Positions 1-7,856 of a stretch of 16,885 bases of DNA are shown piece after piece. The notes under the pieces were generated by a model. It was given only the letters and a program-made list of their open reading frames with translations, was not told the DNA's origin and made no database searches. The position numbers and the translations under genes are program-made. Source of the stretch: Immundisolibacteraceae bacterium (lineage in GTDB: Bacteria; Pseudomonadota; Gammaproteobacteria; Immundisolibacterales; Immundisolibacteraceae); contig JAESTY010000257.1 of the NCBI GenBank assembly GCA_016763355.1, positions 1-16,885 on the forward strand, written 5' to 3'. Positions within the stretch are counted from its first letter, which is position 1; each line of letters opens with the position of its first letter.

Positions 1-1095
1 TAGATACGCAGCAGCCACAAACAGCGGGCCAATCACCAGTGCCGGTCGCGGGTTATGGCTGGCTGCATTACCGGCCCAGCGCGACAGCAGGAAAATACCC
101 AGGCTCATCGGCAGAAAACTTGCGCCGGCCTGCAACGGGGTGAAGTCGGCGACGTTGATCAGATAGAAAGGTAGAAAAAACATGATGCCGTTGAGGCTGG
201 TGTAGAGCAGCAATGTGGCCAGGTTAATACCGCTGAACAGCCGGGATTGAAACAGGCTCAGGGGTAGCATGGTGGTCGCGCCACGGCCCTCTCGACGGCG
301 CTCGATCACGATGAATAAACCTAGCAGCAGGCCGCCTGCAATCAGTCCAATGATTACCCAGAGATGGTCAAAACCGATACGGGGTGCTTCGACCATGGCA
401 AACACCAGCAGTGCTAGGCCGACACTGGCCAGGACGCCGCCGATCCAGTCGGGTTGACCGGTTCGACTAACATCCCGGCTTTCTGGAACCTTTCGATAAA
501 GCATGGTTAAGGCGATCATCGACAGGGGTAAGTTGATCAGAAAAATCCAGCGCCAGGAGAACTGTTCGACCAGCCAGCCAGCCAGTAGCGGCGCGGTCAT
601 ACCGGTAATCGCTCCGAAAGCAGCCCAGGTGCCAATCGCTCGTCCGCGTTCAACGGCTGGGAAATAACCACCGAGCAGGGCGAGGCCGCCGGGTATTAAT
701 AGAGCGCCGCCAATACCCTGTAATCCCCGAGCAATAATCAGTTGCTGCACATCAGCAGCGAAGGCGCAAAGTAGGGAGGCAGCTGCAAACAGCACCATGC
801 CGATGGCATAGCAGCGCCGTCTGCCGTATTGGTCACAAAGCGCACCGCCGATCAGAGTGAATGCGGCGAGGATCACCACATAGGACTCAACCACCCACTG
901 CATGGCGGCGGTATCGGCGGCGAATTGTTGTTGGATCACCGGCATAGCGATGTTAACCCCACTGCCGTCGATAAAAGCCATTGCCGAACCAAGGATTACC
1001 GTGGCCAGCACCCAATTGCCGGTGGCCTGGTTAAATGCTGGTGCTGATGGCCCTGTTTGCTGATCCGAGTCCAGATCGGATTGGCTATCGGTCAT
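1..1095 (-). CDS. MFS drug/metabolite exporter, DHA2 (EmrB/QacA-like) type, 3' end cut by window edge
   Basis: Reading the minus strand from the ATG at 1095-1093 gives 365 open codons to base 1, so the C-terminus lies outside the window. It is an inner-membrane proton-driven exporter of the 14-helix type, usually about 470-520 residues, so perhaps the last quarter is missing. Features seen: a short acidic N-terminus, then FIDGSGVNIAMPVI (residues 41-54, the DHA2 first-helix motif), ADTAAMQWVVESY (60-72), the MFS motif A as GALCDQYGRRR (84-94), and SWRWIFLINLP in mid-protein. The helix-5 antiporter motif is altered, with TAP where GP is usual. The start lies 12 bases after the stop of the EamA-type transporter gene and its own RBS is weak, so translation is probably coupled. 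It may export or import a substrate of the neighbouring catabolic genes; substrate unknown. Confidence 0.88.
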   Translation of the reverse strand, partial: MTDSQSDLDSDQQTGPSAPAFNQATGNWVLATVILGSAMAFIDGSGVNIAMPVIQQQFAADTAAMQWVVESYVVILAAFTLIGGALCDQYGRRRCYAIGMVLFAAASLLCAFAADVQQLIIARGLQGIGGALLIPGGLALLGGYFPAVERGRAIGTWAAFGAITGMTAPLLAGWLVEQFSWRWIFLINLPLSMIALTMLYRKVPESRDVSRTGQPDWIGGVLASVGLALLVFAMVEAPRIGFDHLWVIIGLIAGGLLLGLFIVIERRREGRGATTMLPLSLFQSRLFSGINLATLLLYTSLNGIMFFLPFYLINVADFTPLQAGASFLPMSLGIFLLSRWAGNAASHNPRPALVIGPLFVAAAYL

Positions 1096-1107
1096 CAGCG
1101 ACTCTAT

Positions 1108-2046
1108 TTAGCGAGTGCTAGCTGCTGGTTTGGAAACCAGTACCAGGCCGAGGGCAATCACGGCGCCACCGACTAGGTGGTATTGGTAAATCTGTTCGCC
1201 CAAAAACAGCACAGCCGCGGTGATGGCAAACAGCGGGGAGGTATTCAGAAAAACACCCGCATGTACCGGCCCTACCGTAGCCACTGCTTTGGCATAGGTT
1301 AAATAGGCAAGGATCCCAGGGAACAGGGCTAACACAACAATGCCACTCACACTGCTAGTATTGATGATTATGGTGGCATCGGTTCCCAGCTCCCAGATAA
1401 ACAGCGGCAGCAGGGTGATGACCCCGGTAATGGCGGTGAGGTTGACCAGGGTGAGACCACCGAGTTCGGCGGGCACCTTGCGCAGCGCAACCGAGTAGGC
1501 AGACCAGGAGAAGGTAGCGGCCAGAATCCATAGATCACCGCCGCTAAACTGAAACTGGGTAAGCAGAGCTAGATCACCCTTGGCAAAAATGATGACGATG
1601 CCGATCAGCGATAACCAGATGCCGCGGCGCTGAGCAACGCCAGGTACCTGGCGATAAACCAGCCAGGCCAGGAAGGCAATCACCAATGGCATGGTGCTGG
1701 CAACCAGGGCGCCGTTAACCGCGCTGGATAGATGTAGACCGACATAGAACAGGCCGTTGTAGCAAGTCACGCTACCGGCCCCGAGGCCCAGCAGCAACCA
1801 GCGATGTTGAATAATGATTTGTCGTTTTCGCCAGAGATTACCGGCGCAAAACGGTAGCAATATCAGCGCGACTAACAGCCAGCGCCAGAAGGTCAGTGCA
1901 AATGGCGGTACCAGTTCATGAAGCCCTCGGCCGAGGACGATATTGACCGAAAAACAGAGGCTGGCAATCAGTAGCAGAATATAGGGATAGCGTTGACCCA
2001 GAAGGTCAAACAGAGAGGTTTTGGCTTGATCTTGTGAGGAAGGCAT
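1108..2046 (-). CDS. DMT-superfamily permease with two EamA domains
   Basis: A 312-residue, ten-helix inner-membrane protein with two EamA repeats (about residues 22-145 and 160-303), the normal length for the family. Seen: a soluble N-terminal tail of about 20 residues, then alternating hydrophobic segments. FWRWLL (residues 53-58) matches the conserved arginine-bearing helix of the first repeat, and a second-repeat GEQIY-type motif precedes the last helix. Family members move amino acids, purines, organic acids or drugs, and substrate cannot be read from sequence. It lies between the aldolase and the MFS gene on the same strand, 123 bases after the aldolase stop and 12 bases before the MFS start. 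The two transporters are probably one transcription unit, partly insulated from the aldolase by the hairpin at 2116-2151. Confidence 0.9.
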   Translation of the reverse strand: MPSSQDQAKTSLFDLLGQRYPYILLLIASLCFSVNIVLGRGLHELVPPFALTFWRWLLVALILLPFCAGNLWRKRQIIIQHRWLLLGLGAGSVTCYNGLFYVGLHLSSAVNGALVASTMPLVIAFLAWLVYRQVPGVAQRRGIWLSLIGIVIIFAKGDLALLTQFQFSGGDLWILAATFSWSAYSVALRKVPAELGGLTLVNLTAITGVITLLPLFIWELGTDATIIINTSSVSGIVVLALFPGILAYLTYAKAVATVGPVHAGVFLNTSPLFAITAAVLFLGEQIYQYHLVGGAVIALGLVLVSKPAASTR

Positions 2047-2109
2047 GGCGGTTTTTATGTATCAAAGCTATTTTTGATGGAGCGATCAATCGGGACGCGG
2101 CTGCGAACT

Positions 2110-2151
2110 AAAAGCCTGGCCAGGCACTCGCCGGTGGCGGTGCCTAGCCAG
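2110..2151 (-). terminator. Strong hairpin downstream of the aldolase gene, terminator-like
   Basis: CTGGCCAGGCAC (2116-2127) pairs with GTGCCTAGCCAG (2140-2151) over 12 positions with one wobble. Inside it, CGCC (2129-2132) pairs with GGCG (2136-2139) around a 3-base loop, giving a nearly continuous 16-pair stem. Read on the minus strand it lies just after the aldolase stop and is followed by a short TTTT (2113-2110). The T-run is short, so it may attenuate or protect the 3' end rather than fully terminate before the EamA gene. Confidence 0.6.
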
Positions 2152-2169
2152 GGTGCGGTCCAGATACTA

Positions 2170-3138
2170 TTAAATAATGCCGGCGTTGAGTAGCTTGTCC
2201 TTGAGCCATTCTCGGTTTTCGCCAGTGATTGGTTTTACCGGTGGCAAAATACCCCCAGCTTTAAGACCAATCATTTCGAACCAGGCTTTCATGTAAGGAA
2301 TAGCCGAGGCGTAGGAGCCGGTGTTGATGATCCAGGTCACCATGATCTCCTCAAACAATGCACCGGCAGCCCTTACTTCCAGCCATTTTTGCCGAGCCGC
2401 TTCCATGTCACCGGCCATACCCAGGTCGTAATAGGCCTTCATGTTGGCGCGCTGTTTACCGAAGGCGATATAGCAGAAGTTTGCCCACATCACCTGACCA
2501 CCGATACGCAGATCATCAAGCAGGAAATATTCAATCGGTTCTGAGATCACCAGGTCTTTGCGCAGCGCAGCGCGGACTCGAGCCGTATCGCCCTGAATGA
2601 TAGAGCCCTGTTTCATGCCAACCACGGTATCGAAATCACTGAGCCGTTTTAGCAGGTCGATGCCCATCAGTTTGCCGGCCACCGGGGTGCGATAGAGCAT
2701 CACCGCCATGTTGGTATTGGCGGTCAGGTATTCGAAATACGCATAGATTTCGTCATCGGATTTAAGTTGGAACGGCGGGTTCATGATCTCCGCACCTTCA
2801 AAACCCATCTCTTCTAGCAAGTGCAGTTTTTCCAGCGCCTGATGCACGCTGAAATCAAGAATAATGGTCCAGAGGCGCATACGCCCGGCGGTGGCGTCGG
2901 CGATAATCTGGTGATAGCGCAACCAGTCGGAGAGTTTCAGATTCCAGCCTTCGGCTACATTGCCGCCGACCACCAGTCCCGGTATGCCCATCTCCACATA
3001 GGCTTCGATATTCTCGCGGATACCGGCTTCGTCGAGTTCCAGATCATCGGTTATGGGTGTAATCGGACATTCGAAAAACCCTTTCAGGGTTTCCTGTGCC
3101 CAGGTTTTGGTTTCGCTGCGAGTAAATTCCAGCGCCAT
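2170..3138 (-). CDS. Dihydrodipicolinate-synthase-family class I aldolase/lyase (not DapA itself)
   Basis: A 322-residue TIM-barrel class I aldolase of the DHDPS/NAL superfamily, cytoplasmic. Seen: FFECPITPITDD (residues 21-32), the early barrel strand that is usually 'G..TP...'; GGNVAEGW (58-65) where DapA has a GTTGE-type motif; LYRTP (148-152) giving the conserved active-site tyrosine (Y149); and GMKQGS (174-179) giving the Schiff-base lysine (K176). Loss of the Thr-Thr pair argues against lysine biosynthesis. Relatives in catabolic clusters are hydratase-aldolases releasing pyruvate from aromatic side chains (NahE-like) or sugar-acid and hydroxyproline aldolases; that assignment is inference from context. 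The start is supported by AAGGAGAG seven bases upstream of the ATG. It is transcribed divergently from the YCF48-like gene across a 303-base gap. Confidence 0.88.
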   Translation of the reverse strand: MALEFTRSETKTWAQETLKGFFECPITPITDDLELDEAGIRENIEAYVEMGIPGLVVGGNVAEGWNLKLSDWLRYHQIIADATAGRMRLWTIILDFSVHQALEKLHLLEEMGFEGAEIMNPPFQLKSDDEIYAYFEYLTANTNMAVMLYRTPVAGKLMGIDLLKRLSDFDTVVGMKQGSIIQGDTARVRAALRKDLVISEPIEYFLLDDLRIGGQVMWANFCYIAFGKQRANMKAYYDLGMAGDMEAARQKWLEVRAAGALFEEIMVTWIINTGSYASAIPYMKAWFEMIGLKAGGILPPVKPITGENREWLKDKLLNAGII

Positions 3139-3441
3139 GATTGCTCTCCTTGAGTGATAACAGCCAGATAGACGTTAACCCGGCAGTATGAAACTGGTGG
3201 TATCAAAAACCGGATAAGTTTACCGGCTTAGTGACTAGCAGGAGACTAAAACTGAACAGCGAAGGGGGTTAATTACATTCGGTTTTTGCTGTCGGTTAGA
3301 GATCGTGAGCATGGCCTGAAAAGTGATAGAGTGACCGGCAGGTAAACGTAGCAGAATTAAACATTTATGCTAGCTGTGGACCTGTTTTTAGACCCGGCCA
3401 TAGAGCCGGGAATGAATCTTTGCTGAGGAGGAGATTACCCC
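3139..3441. other. Divergent intergenic region between aldolase and YCF48-like genes
   Basis: No coding sequence is supported here. The region must carry promoters for both flanking genes, but I find no -35/-10 pair good enough to call. An imperfect dyad of CCGG arms around ATAAGTTTA (about 3211-3227) could be an operator. A perfect 6-bp GC hairpin, CCCGGC/GCCGGG (3393-3398 and 3405-3410), sits just upstream of the RBS of the plus-strand gene. Confidence 0.4.
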
Positions 3442-4524
3442 GTGTTAATAGATTTTTTTGTCGCCCGGTTACGTCATTGGGCGTCGGTTTTTGTGTGCTT
3501 CTGGATATTGCTAGCGCCCACATTTGCTGAAGATGGTGCGGCAATTACCCGACCCGCTCCCGCGGCTGAATTCAGTAATTTTGCCGATGCACTGATGTTA
3601 TCGGTAACCCAGGCTGGCGACCGACTAGTGGCGGTCGGTGAACACGGACTCATCACCCTTTCTGATGATCAGGGCCAAAGCTGGCGTCAGAGTCGAACCG
3701 GTGTGCCAGATACCACGCTTTCTGCGGTCACTTTTATCGATGATAGTCATGGTTGGGCGGTTGGCCGAGATGAAGCGGTTTTATACAGCGCCGATGGTGG
3801 CGATAGCTGGCAGTTACAACACTGGAATCCCTATCCTGACAGCGGTCTTGAGGCCGCGTTACTGGAAGTACTGTTTGTTAACGCCGCCGATGGCTTTGCG
3901 GTCGGTGCCAACGGTGTGTTGATGCGTACTGACGATGGCGGTGCTAACTGGCAGCGTGACGCATTGATGCATAGTGAAGGTTATGAGCCGCACCTGTTTG
4001 ACATTAGTGGCGGTGGTGATCAGCCACTTTATATATCCGCGGAAGAGGGCACGCTGCTGCGTTCTGTTGATGGTGGCGATAGCTGGCAAGAGTTGGCGGT
4101 ACCCTTTGCAGGTTCGTTGTTTGGAGCGATTCCGGTAGGCACTGATGGTGTACTGGCTTACGCCATGCTCGGCAAAGCGTTTTATTCACCAGATCGAGGC
4201 GATAGCTGGCAACCACTGGAAACCGGTACCCGTAACGCGTGGATGAACGGCCGGGATCGGGGTGATGGCAGCGCCGTGCTGGTGGGCTATCGCGGTACGG
4301 TAGGGGTGCTAGATGTATCCACTTTGGCCGTTACGCTACAACCGCAGCAACACCGGCGTGCTATTGCTGACCTGTTAGTGATGAGTGCGGGTCAGTTGTT
4401 ACTAGCGGGTCAGGGTGGGGCCTGGTTATCTGATTTTGACCCTGCTATTTCAACCAGCAGCGCAGTTAACAATCAGGGTTCGACCGCGTTAGTTGAAGCG
4501 GTATCAGCGCAGGTTTCCCAATGA
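3442..4524 (+). CDS. Exported YCF48-like/BNR-repeat beta-propeller protein
   Basis: A 360-residue protein with a signal peptide: a basic stretch (RLRH, about residues 9-12), a hydrophobic core of about 13 residues and a likely cleavage after TFA (residue 29). The mature part holds five BNR/YCF48-type turns ending in DGGxSW-like motifs, with SW or NW at residues 80-81, 122-123, 169-170, 214-215 and 255-256. A 41-47 residue spacing suits a beta-propeller. In photosynthetic organisms YCF48 is a photosystem II assembly factor, but in heterotrophic gammaproteobacteria such proteins accompany RND/MMPL permeases, so a periplasmic accessory role is the better reading (inference). The GTG start follows GAGGAGGAG (3425-3433) by eight bases. 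Its stop overlaps the permease start as ATGA at 4521-4524. Confidence 0.88.
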   Translation: MLIDFFVARLRHWASVFVCFWILLAPTFAEDGAAITRPAPAAEFSNFADALMLSVTQAGDRLVAVGEHGLITLSDDQGQSWRQSRTGVPDTTLSAVTFIDDSHGWAVGRDEAVLYSADGGDSWQLQHWNPYPDSGLEAALLEVLFVNAADGFAVGANGVLMRTDDGGANWQRDALMHSEGYEPHLFDISGGGDQPLYISAEEGTLLRSVDGGDSWQELAVPFAGSLFGAIPVGTDGVLAYAMLGKAFYSPDRGDSWQPLETGTRNAWMNGRDRGDGSAVLVGYRGTVGVLDVSTLAVTLQPQQHRRAIADLLVMSAGQLLLAGQGGAWLSDFDPAISTSSAVNNQGSTALVEAVSAQVSQ

Positions 4525-6752
4525 ACCATCTTAATGTTAATCGGTTATTTTCGTTGCCGGCTCGTCGGCCGTTGCTGATACTTGTTTTACTGGTACTGAT
4601 TACCGGCTGGTTGGGTAACCATGCTCTGCAACTGACTCTGCAGCCCGGCTTTTTAAACGAGCTACCGAGCAAGCACCCATTTGCCGCTACTTACCACGAA
4701 TATAACCCGCAATTTGGCGGCGGCAATGTGGTGGTGATTGCCCTTGCCGAACTCAACGGCAATATCTATAGCCCGACATTCATGACCGCATTGGGTGATT
4801 TAACCCAGGCGGTACTGCAAATAAATGGCGTCGACCCCTCTACGGTCAGTTCGCTATTTACTGGCAATGTCACCTACCGAGAAGTGACCGAATATGGTTA
4901 CGATGGTGCTCGGGTGATTCCTAAAGCCTATGACGGTTCCGCCGCGCAGATCGAACAAATTCGCGACAACATCAATCGTTCCCGGGAGATCGGTCGTCTG
5001 GTGGCGCTAGAGCAGGATGGCGCGCTGATTCGGTTTGAGCTGGCCGAGATTGACCGTGACGGTAGCGCACTGGATTACCGCCAGGTCGGGGTGGCGCTGG
5101 ATAACATTCGAGATAGTTTTGAATCTCAGGGGCTCGAAGTTCGGATCATTGGTTTTGCGCCCTTTGTGCTAGCAATGATTGCTGCGGTAGAGCAGGTGCT
5201 GTTGTTGATGGCGGTTTCGCTACTGGTGCTGGTGCTGGTGATCGGCATAAAAACCGGTCGTGTTGGAGCCGCGCTAGCGATTGCGATATCACCCGCGTTT
5301 GCTGTGGTTGGGCAACTCGGCTTGATCGCCGTTACCGGCGGCACGGTTGACCCGCTGTCGATGTTAACGCCGTTTCTGCTTTATCTGTTTGGTGTAGCGG
5401 TTGCCTGGCAGCTCTATGGTTATTGGCAGGCCGATAGCGGCACCGCCGCCGATGGTTGTGCAAACTTATTATTGAAGGGCGCGGCTCCAACACTGGTTGT
5501 GCTATTGATGCTCGGCGGTGGGCTCAGCCTGAGTTTGAATAGTGATCTACCGTTAGTTGTTGATTTTGTCAGTAGCACCTTATTGGGCCTCGTTCCGCTG
5601 GCTGTTGCTCTGTTGGTGATATTGCCGGCGCTAATGAGCTTCTGGGTTGAGCCGCTGCCCCAGCTTGATGAAACCTCACCATCAGATTCAACTAATTCCA
5701 GGTCTGCTTTCTCTACTATTGTCATTGTTGTGCTGGTGGTCGCGGTGGGCCTATTTGCCCGAACTCAGGTGCGCATTGGTGATGATGCTGGCTCAGGCGC
5801 TACCCAGTTGAGTGTGGACTCGCGCTACAACCGGGACGTCGATGCGATTCTTGACGATTACCTGTTTGGGGTTGATCAGCTCACCCTGGTGGCTAAATCA
5901 GGTCGTGATGGATGCCTCGAATTTGATGTGCTGCATACAGTAGACAGATTAATCTGGGAGTTGCGTAATTTGCCGGAAGTTCGTTCTGTGTATGCGTTAC
6001 CGGTTTACATGAAACTCTCCAGTATTGGCCATCATGAAGGCTTTTTAAGGTTTTATGGTTATGCCCGTCAGGCCCGTGGCAACACGGTGAATACCTGGGG
6101 CACGGAACTGCGCGACAAGCTTTATGACCCAAAATGTGGGGTCATGCCGATACGGGTATTTCCGGTTAACCACGCCGAGTCCACTTTGCGTAAAATTCTT
6201 GATACCGCCCAGCAGTTCGCTGACCACAACAGCACCGATGCGGTCAGCTTCGAATTTGCGCTTGGCAACGCGGCGATTCGTGCCGCAGCCAATGACCGGG
6301 TGGAGTCTGTTGAATTCGGCCTGTTGATTGCGCTGGCTTTAATCGGTGCAGCAGCAGTGGGGCTGTTTAGTCTGAATCTGCTTAGCGTTGGTCCGGCACT
6401 ATTAGTTTTTGCTGCTGCGGCTAGCGGTATCTATCCGTTATTACTACTGTTTGATTTGGGGCTGAATTTAACCACCCTGCCAGCGATATCGATTGGGCTT
6501 GGCTGGAGTTTGATTGTGGTCGCGTTCGCCAGTTTTGCTCGGCCAGGGGATGTGGCCAGGATTGCCAGGGTAGGGGGGAATGCGGCTATTGCAGTTGCGT
6601 TGGCGCTGCTGCCCTGGTTATTGGCAGAGTTGCGGTTTCAGCTAACTACCGGGCTACTGTTAACTGGATTTCTACTCTGGATCGGGCTGGTGGGGCGCTT
6701 CCTGCTGCCCCGCTTGTGGCCACAGTCGGAGCTAGCGGATAGAGGCTTTTAG
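4521..6752 (+). CDS. RND-superfamily MMPL-type permease lacking the usual helix-4/10 acidic residues
   Basis: A 743-residue inner-membrane protein with the duplicated RND/HAE3 plan: helix 1 at about 17-35, a periplasmic domain 36-208, helices 2-6 in 213-375, helix 7 at 397-413, a second periplasmic domain 415-595, and helices 8-12 in 598-730. The second loop begins with SVDSRYNRDVDAI (431-443), typical of the permeases found beside YCF48-like genes. The helix that normally carries a GxxxDY-type proton-relay motif reads LYLFGVAVAWQLYGYW (287-302), and its C-terminal counterpart reads ISIGLGWSLIVVAF (656-669). Neither has an Asp or Glu. It probably moves a hydrophobic substrate or lipid across the envelope with its propeller partner; direction, energy coupling and substrate are unknown. 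Overlapping start and stop codons imply translational coupling. Confidence 0.88.
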   Translation: MNHLNVNRLFSLPARRPLLILVLLVLITGWLGNHALQLTLQPGFLNELPSKHPFAATYHEYNPQFGGGNVVVIALAELNGNIYSPTFMTALGDLTQAVLQINGVDPSTVSSLFTGNVTYREVTEYGYDGARVIPKAYDGSAAQIEQIRDNINRSREIGRLVALEQDGALIRFELAEIDRDGSALDYRQVGVALDNIRDSFESQGLEVRIIGFAPFVLAMIAAVEQVLLLMAVSLLVLVLVIGIKTGRVGAALAIAISPAFAVVGQLGLIAVTGGTVDPLSMLTPFLLYLFGVAVAWQLYGYWQADSGTAADGCANLLLKGAAPTLVVLLMLGGGLSLSLNSDLPLVVDFVSSTLLGLVPLAVALLVILPALMSFWVEPLPQLDETSPSDSTNSRSAFSTIVIVVLVVAVGLFARTQVRIGDDAGSGATQLSVDSRYNRDVDAILDDYLFGVDQLTLVAKSGRDGCLEFDVLHTVDRLIWELRNLPEVRSVYALPVYMKLSSIGHHEGFLRFYGYARQARGNTVNTWGTELRDKLYDPKCGVMPIRVFPVNHAESTLRKILDTAQQFADHNSTDAVSFEFALGNAAIRAAANDRVESVEFGLLIALALIGAAAVGLFSLNLLSVGPALLVFAAAASGIYPLLLLFDLGLNLTTLPAISIGLGWSLIVVAFASFARPGDVARIARVGGNAAIAVALALLPWLLAELRFQLTTGLLLTGFLLWIGLVGRFLLPRLWPQSELADRGF

Positions 6753-6804
6753 AAAGCCGGCGATCTGTTTTCCATGAGCCGTTTGCTAATCAGGAGTGAT
6801 GACG

Positions 6805-7800
6805 ATGAAAATTGACTGTTTCACCCATGTTACGCCGCGCCGTTACCTGGATGAATTTGCTCGGCGGGTACCGGCCGGTTATCACTTCAGTGATATCTCC
6901 GGCAAGATCCCTGAACTGGTGGAGATGTCGCTACGGCTGGAAATGATGGAGCAGACCGGTGTTGATCAGCAGGTGATTACCCTGGCGGCACCCGGGCCGG
7001 AAGAGATCATTGATGATCCCAAAGCAGCGCACCAGCTGGCGGTGATTGCCAACGACACCATGGCCGATCTGTGCGTTGACTACCCAGACAAGTTTATCCC
7101 GGTCGGAAATTACGCGATGAACAACGTCACCGATGGTGTAGCCGAAGCCGAGCGTTGCATTAAAGAACTCGGTATGAAAGGCATGCTGATGTATACCAAC
7201 GTCAGGGGAAGTGCGATTGATGCGGAGGCCTTCTTCCCGTTTTACGAGGTGATGGAGGATCTGGATTTGCCGATCTGGCTGCATCCTGCGCGCGGCCCCG
7301 ACGTTGCCGATTACGCCGATGAGAGCATGTCCAAACATGTTATCTGGCAGATTTTTGGCTGGCCCTATGAAACCACCGCCGCCATGACTCGACTTATTTT
7401 TGCTGGCGTGTTTGATCGTTTTCCTAAGTTAAAAATAATTACCCACCACGCCGGCGCCATGCTGCCCGGTTTTGATAAGCGCATCGAGTACGTCTATCCG
7501 TTGTTCAAACATCTGGGCATGACCAGCAAGGAGCTGGATATGCTGCAAAAGCCGGTACTCGATTATTATCGGATGTTCTATAACGACACCGCGCTGATGG
7601 GGTCGGTGGGCGGAATGACCGCCGCGTTGGCTTTTTTCGGCAGCGACCATCTGCTGTTTGGCACCGATACGCCGTTGGATACTTTTGGTGGTCGCGCCTT
7701 CACCGAGGAGACCATCACCAGCATCGAGGCATTGCCGCTGCCACCCAAAGCCAAGGCTGAAATTTATTCAGGCAATCTAAAACGGCTATTACATCTTTAG
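6805..7800 (+). CDS. Amidohydrolase-2 family protein, ACMSD-like (possible decarboxylase or hydrolase)
   Basis: A metal-dependent TIM-barrel protein of 331 residues from the ATG at 6805. I chose that start because AGGAG (6792-6796) lies eight bases upstream; the in-frame GTG at 6796 and ATG at 6799 are too close to it. Metal-site elements seen: CFTHVTP (residues 5-11) where ACMSD-type enzymes have HxH, so the first ligand is Phe6 and only His8 remains; WLHP (His160); ITHHAGAM (His214/215); and FGTDTP (Asp288). The family includes non-oxidative decarboxylases (ACMSD, gamma-resorcylate, 5-carboxyvanillate) and C-C hydrolases. I recall other family members with a DCFxH start, so the change may mark a subgroup and not a dead enzyme. 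It follows the permease by about 50 bases in the same direction, probably as the third gene of that operon. Confidence 0.88.
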   Translation: MKIDCFTHVTPRRYLDEFARRVPAGYHFSDISGKIPELVEMSLRLEMMEQTGVDQQVITLAAPGPEEIIDDPKAAHQLAVIANDTMADLCVDYPDKFIPVGNYAMNNVTDGVAEAERCIKELGMKGMLMYTNVRGSAIDAEAFFPFYEVMEDLDLPIWLHPARGPDVADYADESMSKHVIWQIFGWPYETTAAMTRLIFAGVFDRFPKLKIITHHAGAMLPGFDKRIEYVYPLFKHLGMTSKELDMLQKPVLDYYRMFYNDTALMGSVGGMTAALAFFGSDHLLFGTDTPLDTFGGRAFTEETITSIEALPLPPKAKAEIYSGNLKRLLHL

Positions 7801-7808
7801 GTTAAGTC

Positions 7809-7838
7809 AGCCTTTCCCCGATTGCTCGGGGGAAGGCT
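7809..7838. terminator. Hairpin between convergent genes
   Basis: AGCCTTTCCCCGA (7809-7821) pairs with TCGGGGGAAGGCT (7826-7838) over 13 positions with one wobble around a TTGC loop. It lies nine bases after the amidohydrolase stop and 18 bases from the stop of the convergent LLM gene, so it can serve both. Neither strand has a good T-run directly after it, so strict Rho-independent termination is uncertain. Confidence 0.6.
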
Positions 7839-7856
7839 TCGCCGTGCAGGTTTTAG

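Noticed and set aside
2170..3138. DapA for lysine biosynthesis
   Set aside because: The conserved Thr-Thr loop is missing and the gene lies among catabolic and transport genes.
3442..4524. Photosystem II assembly factor, suggesting a phototroph
   Set aside because: The YCF48 repeat is shared by many non-photosynthetic proteobacteria and no photosynthesis gene is present.
6931..7338. 135-codon minus-strand open frame inside the amidohydrolase gene
   Set aside because: It is a shadow of the plus-strand gene, with no ribosome binding site or recognisable domain.
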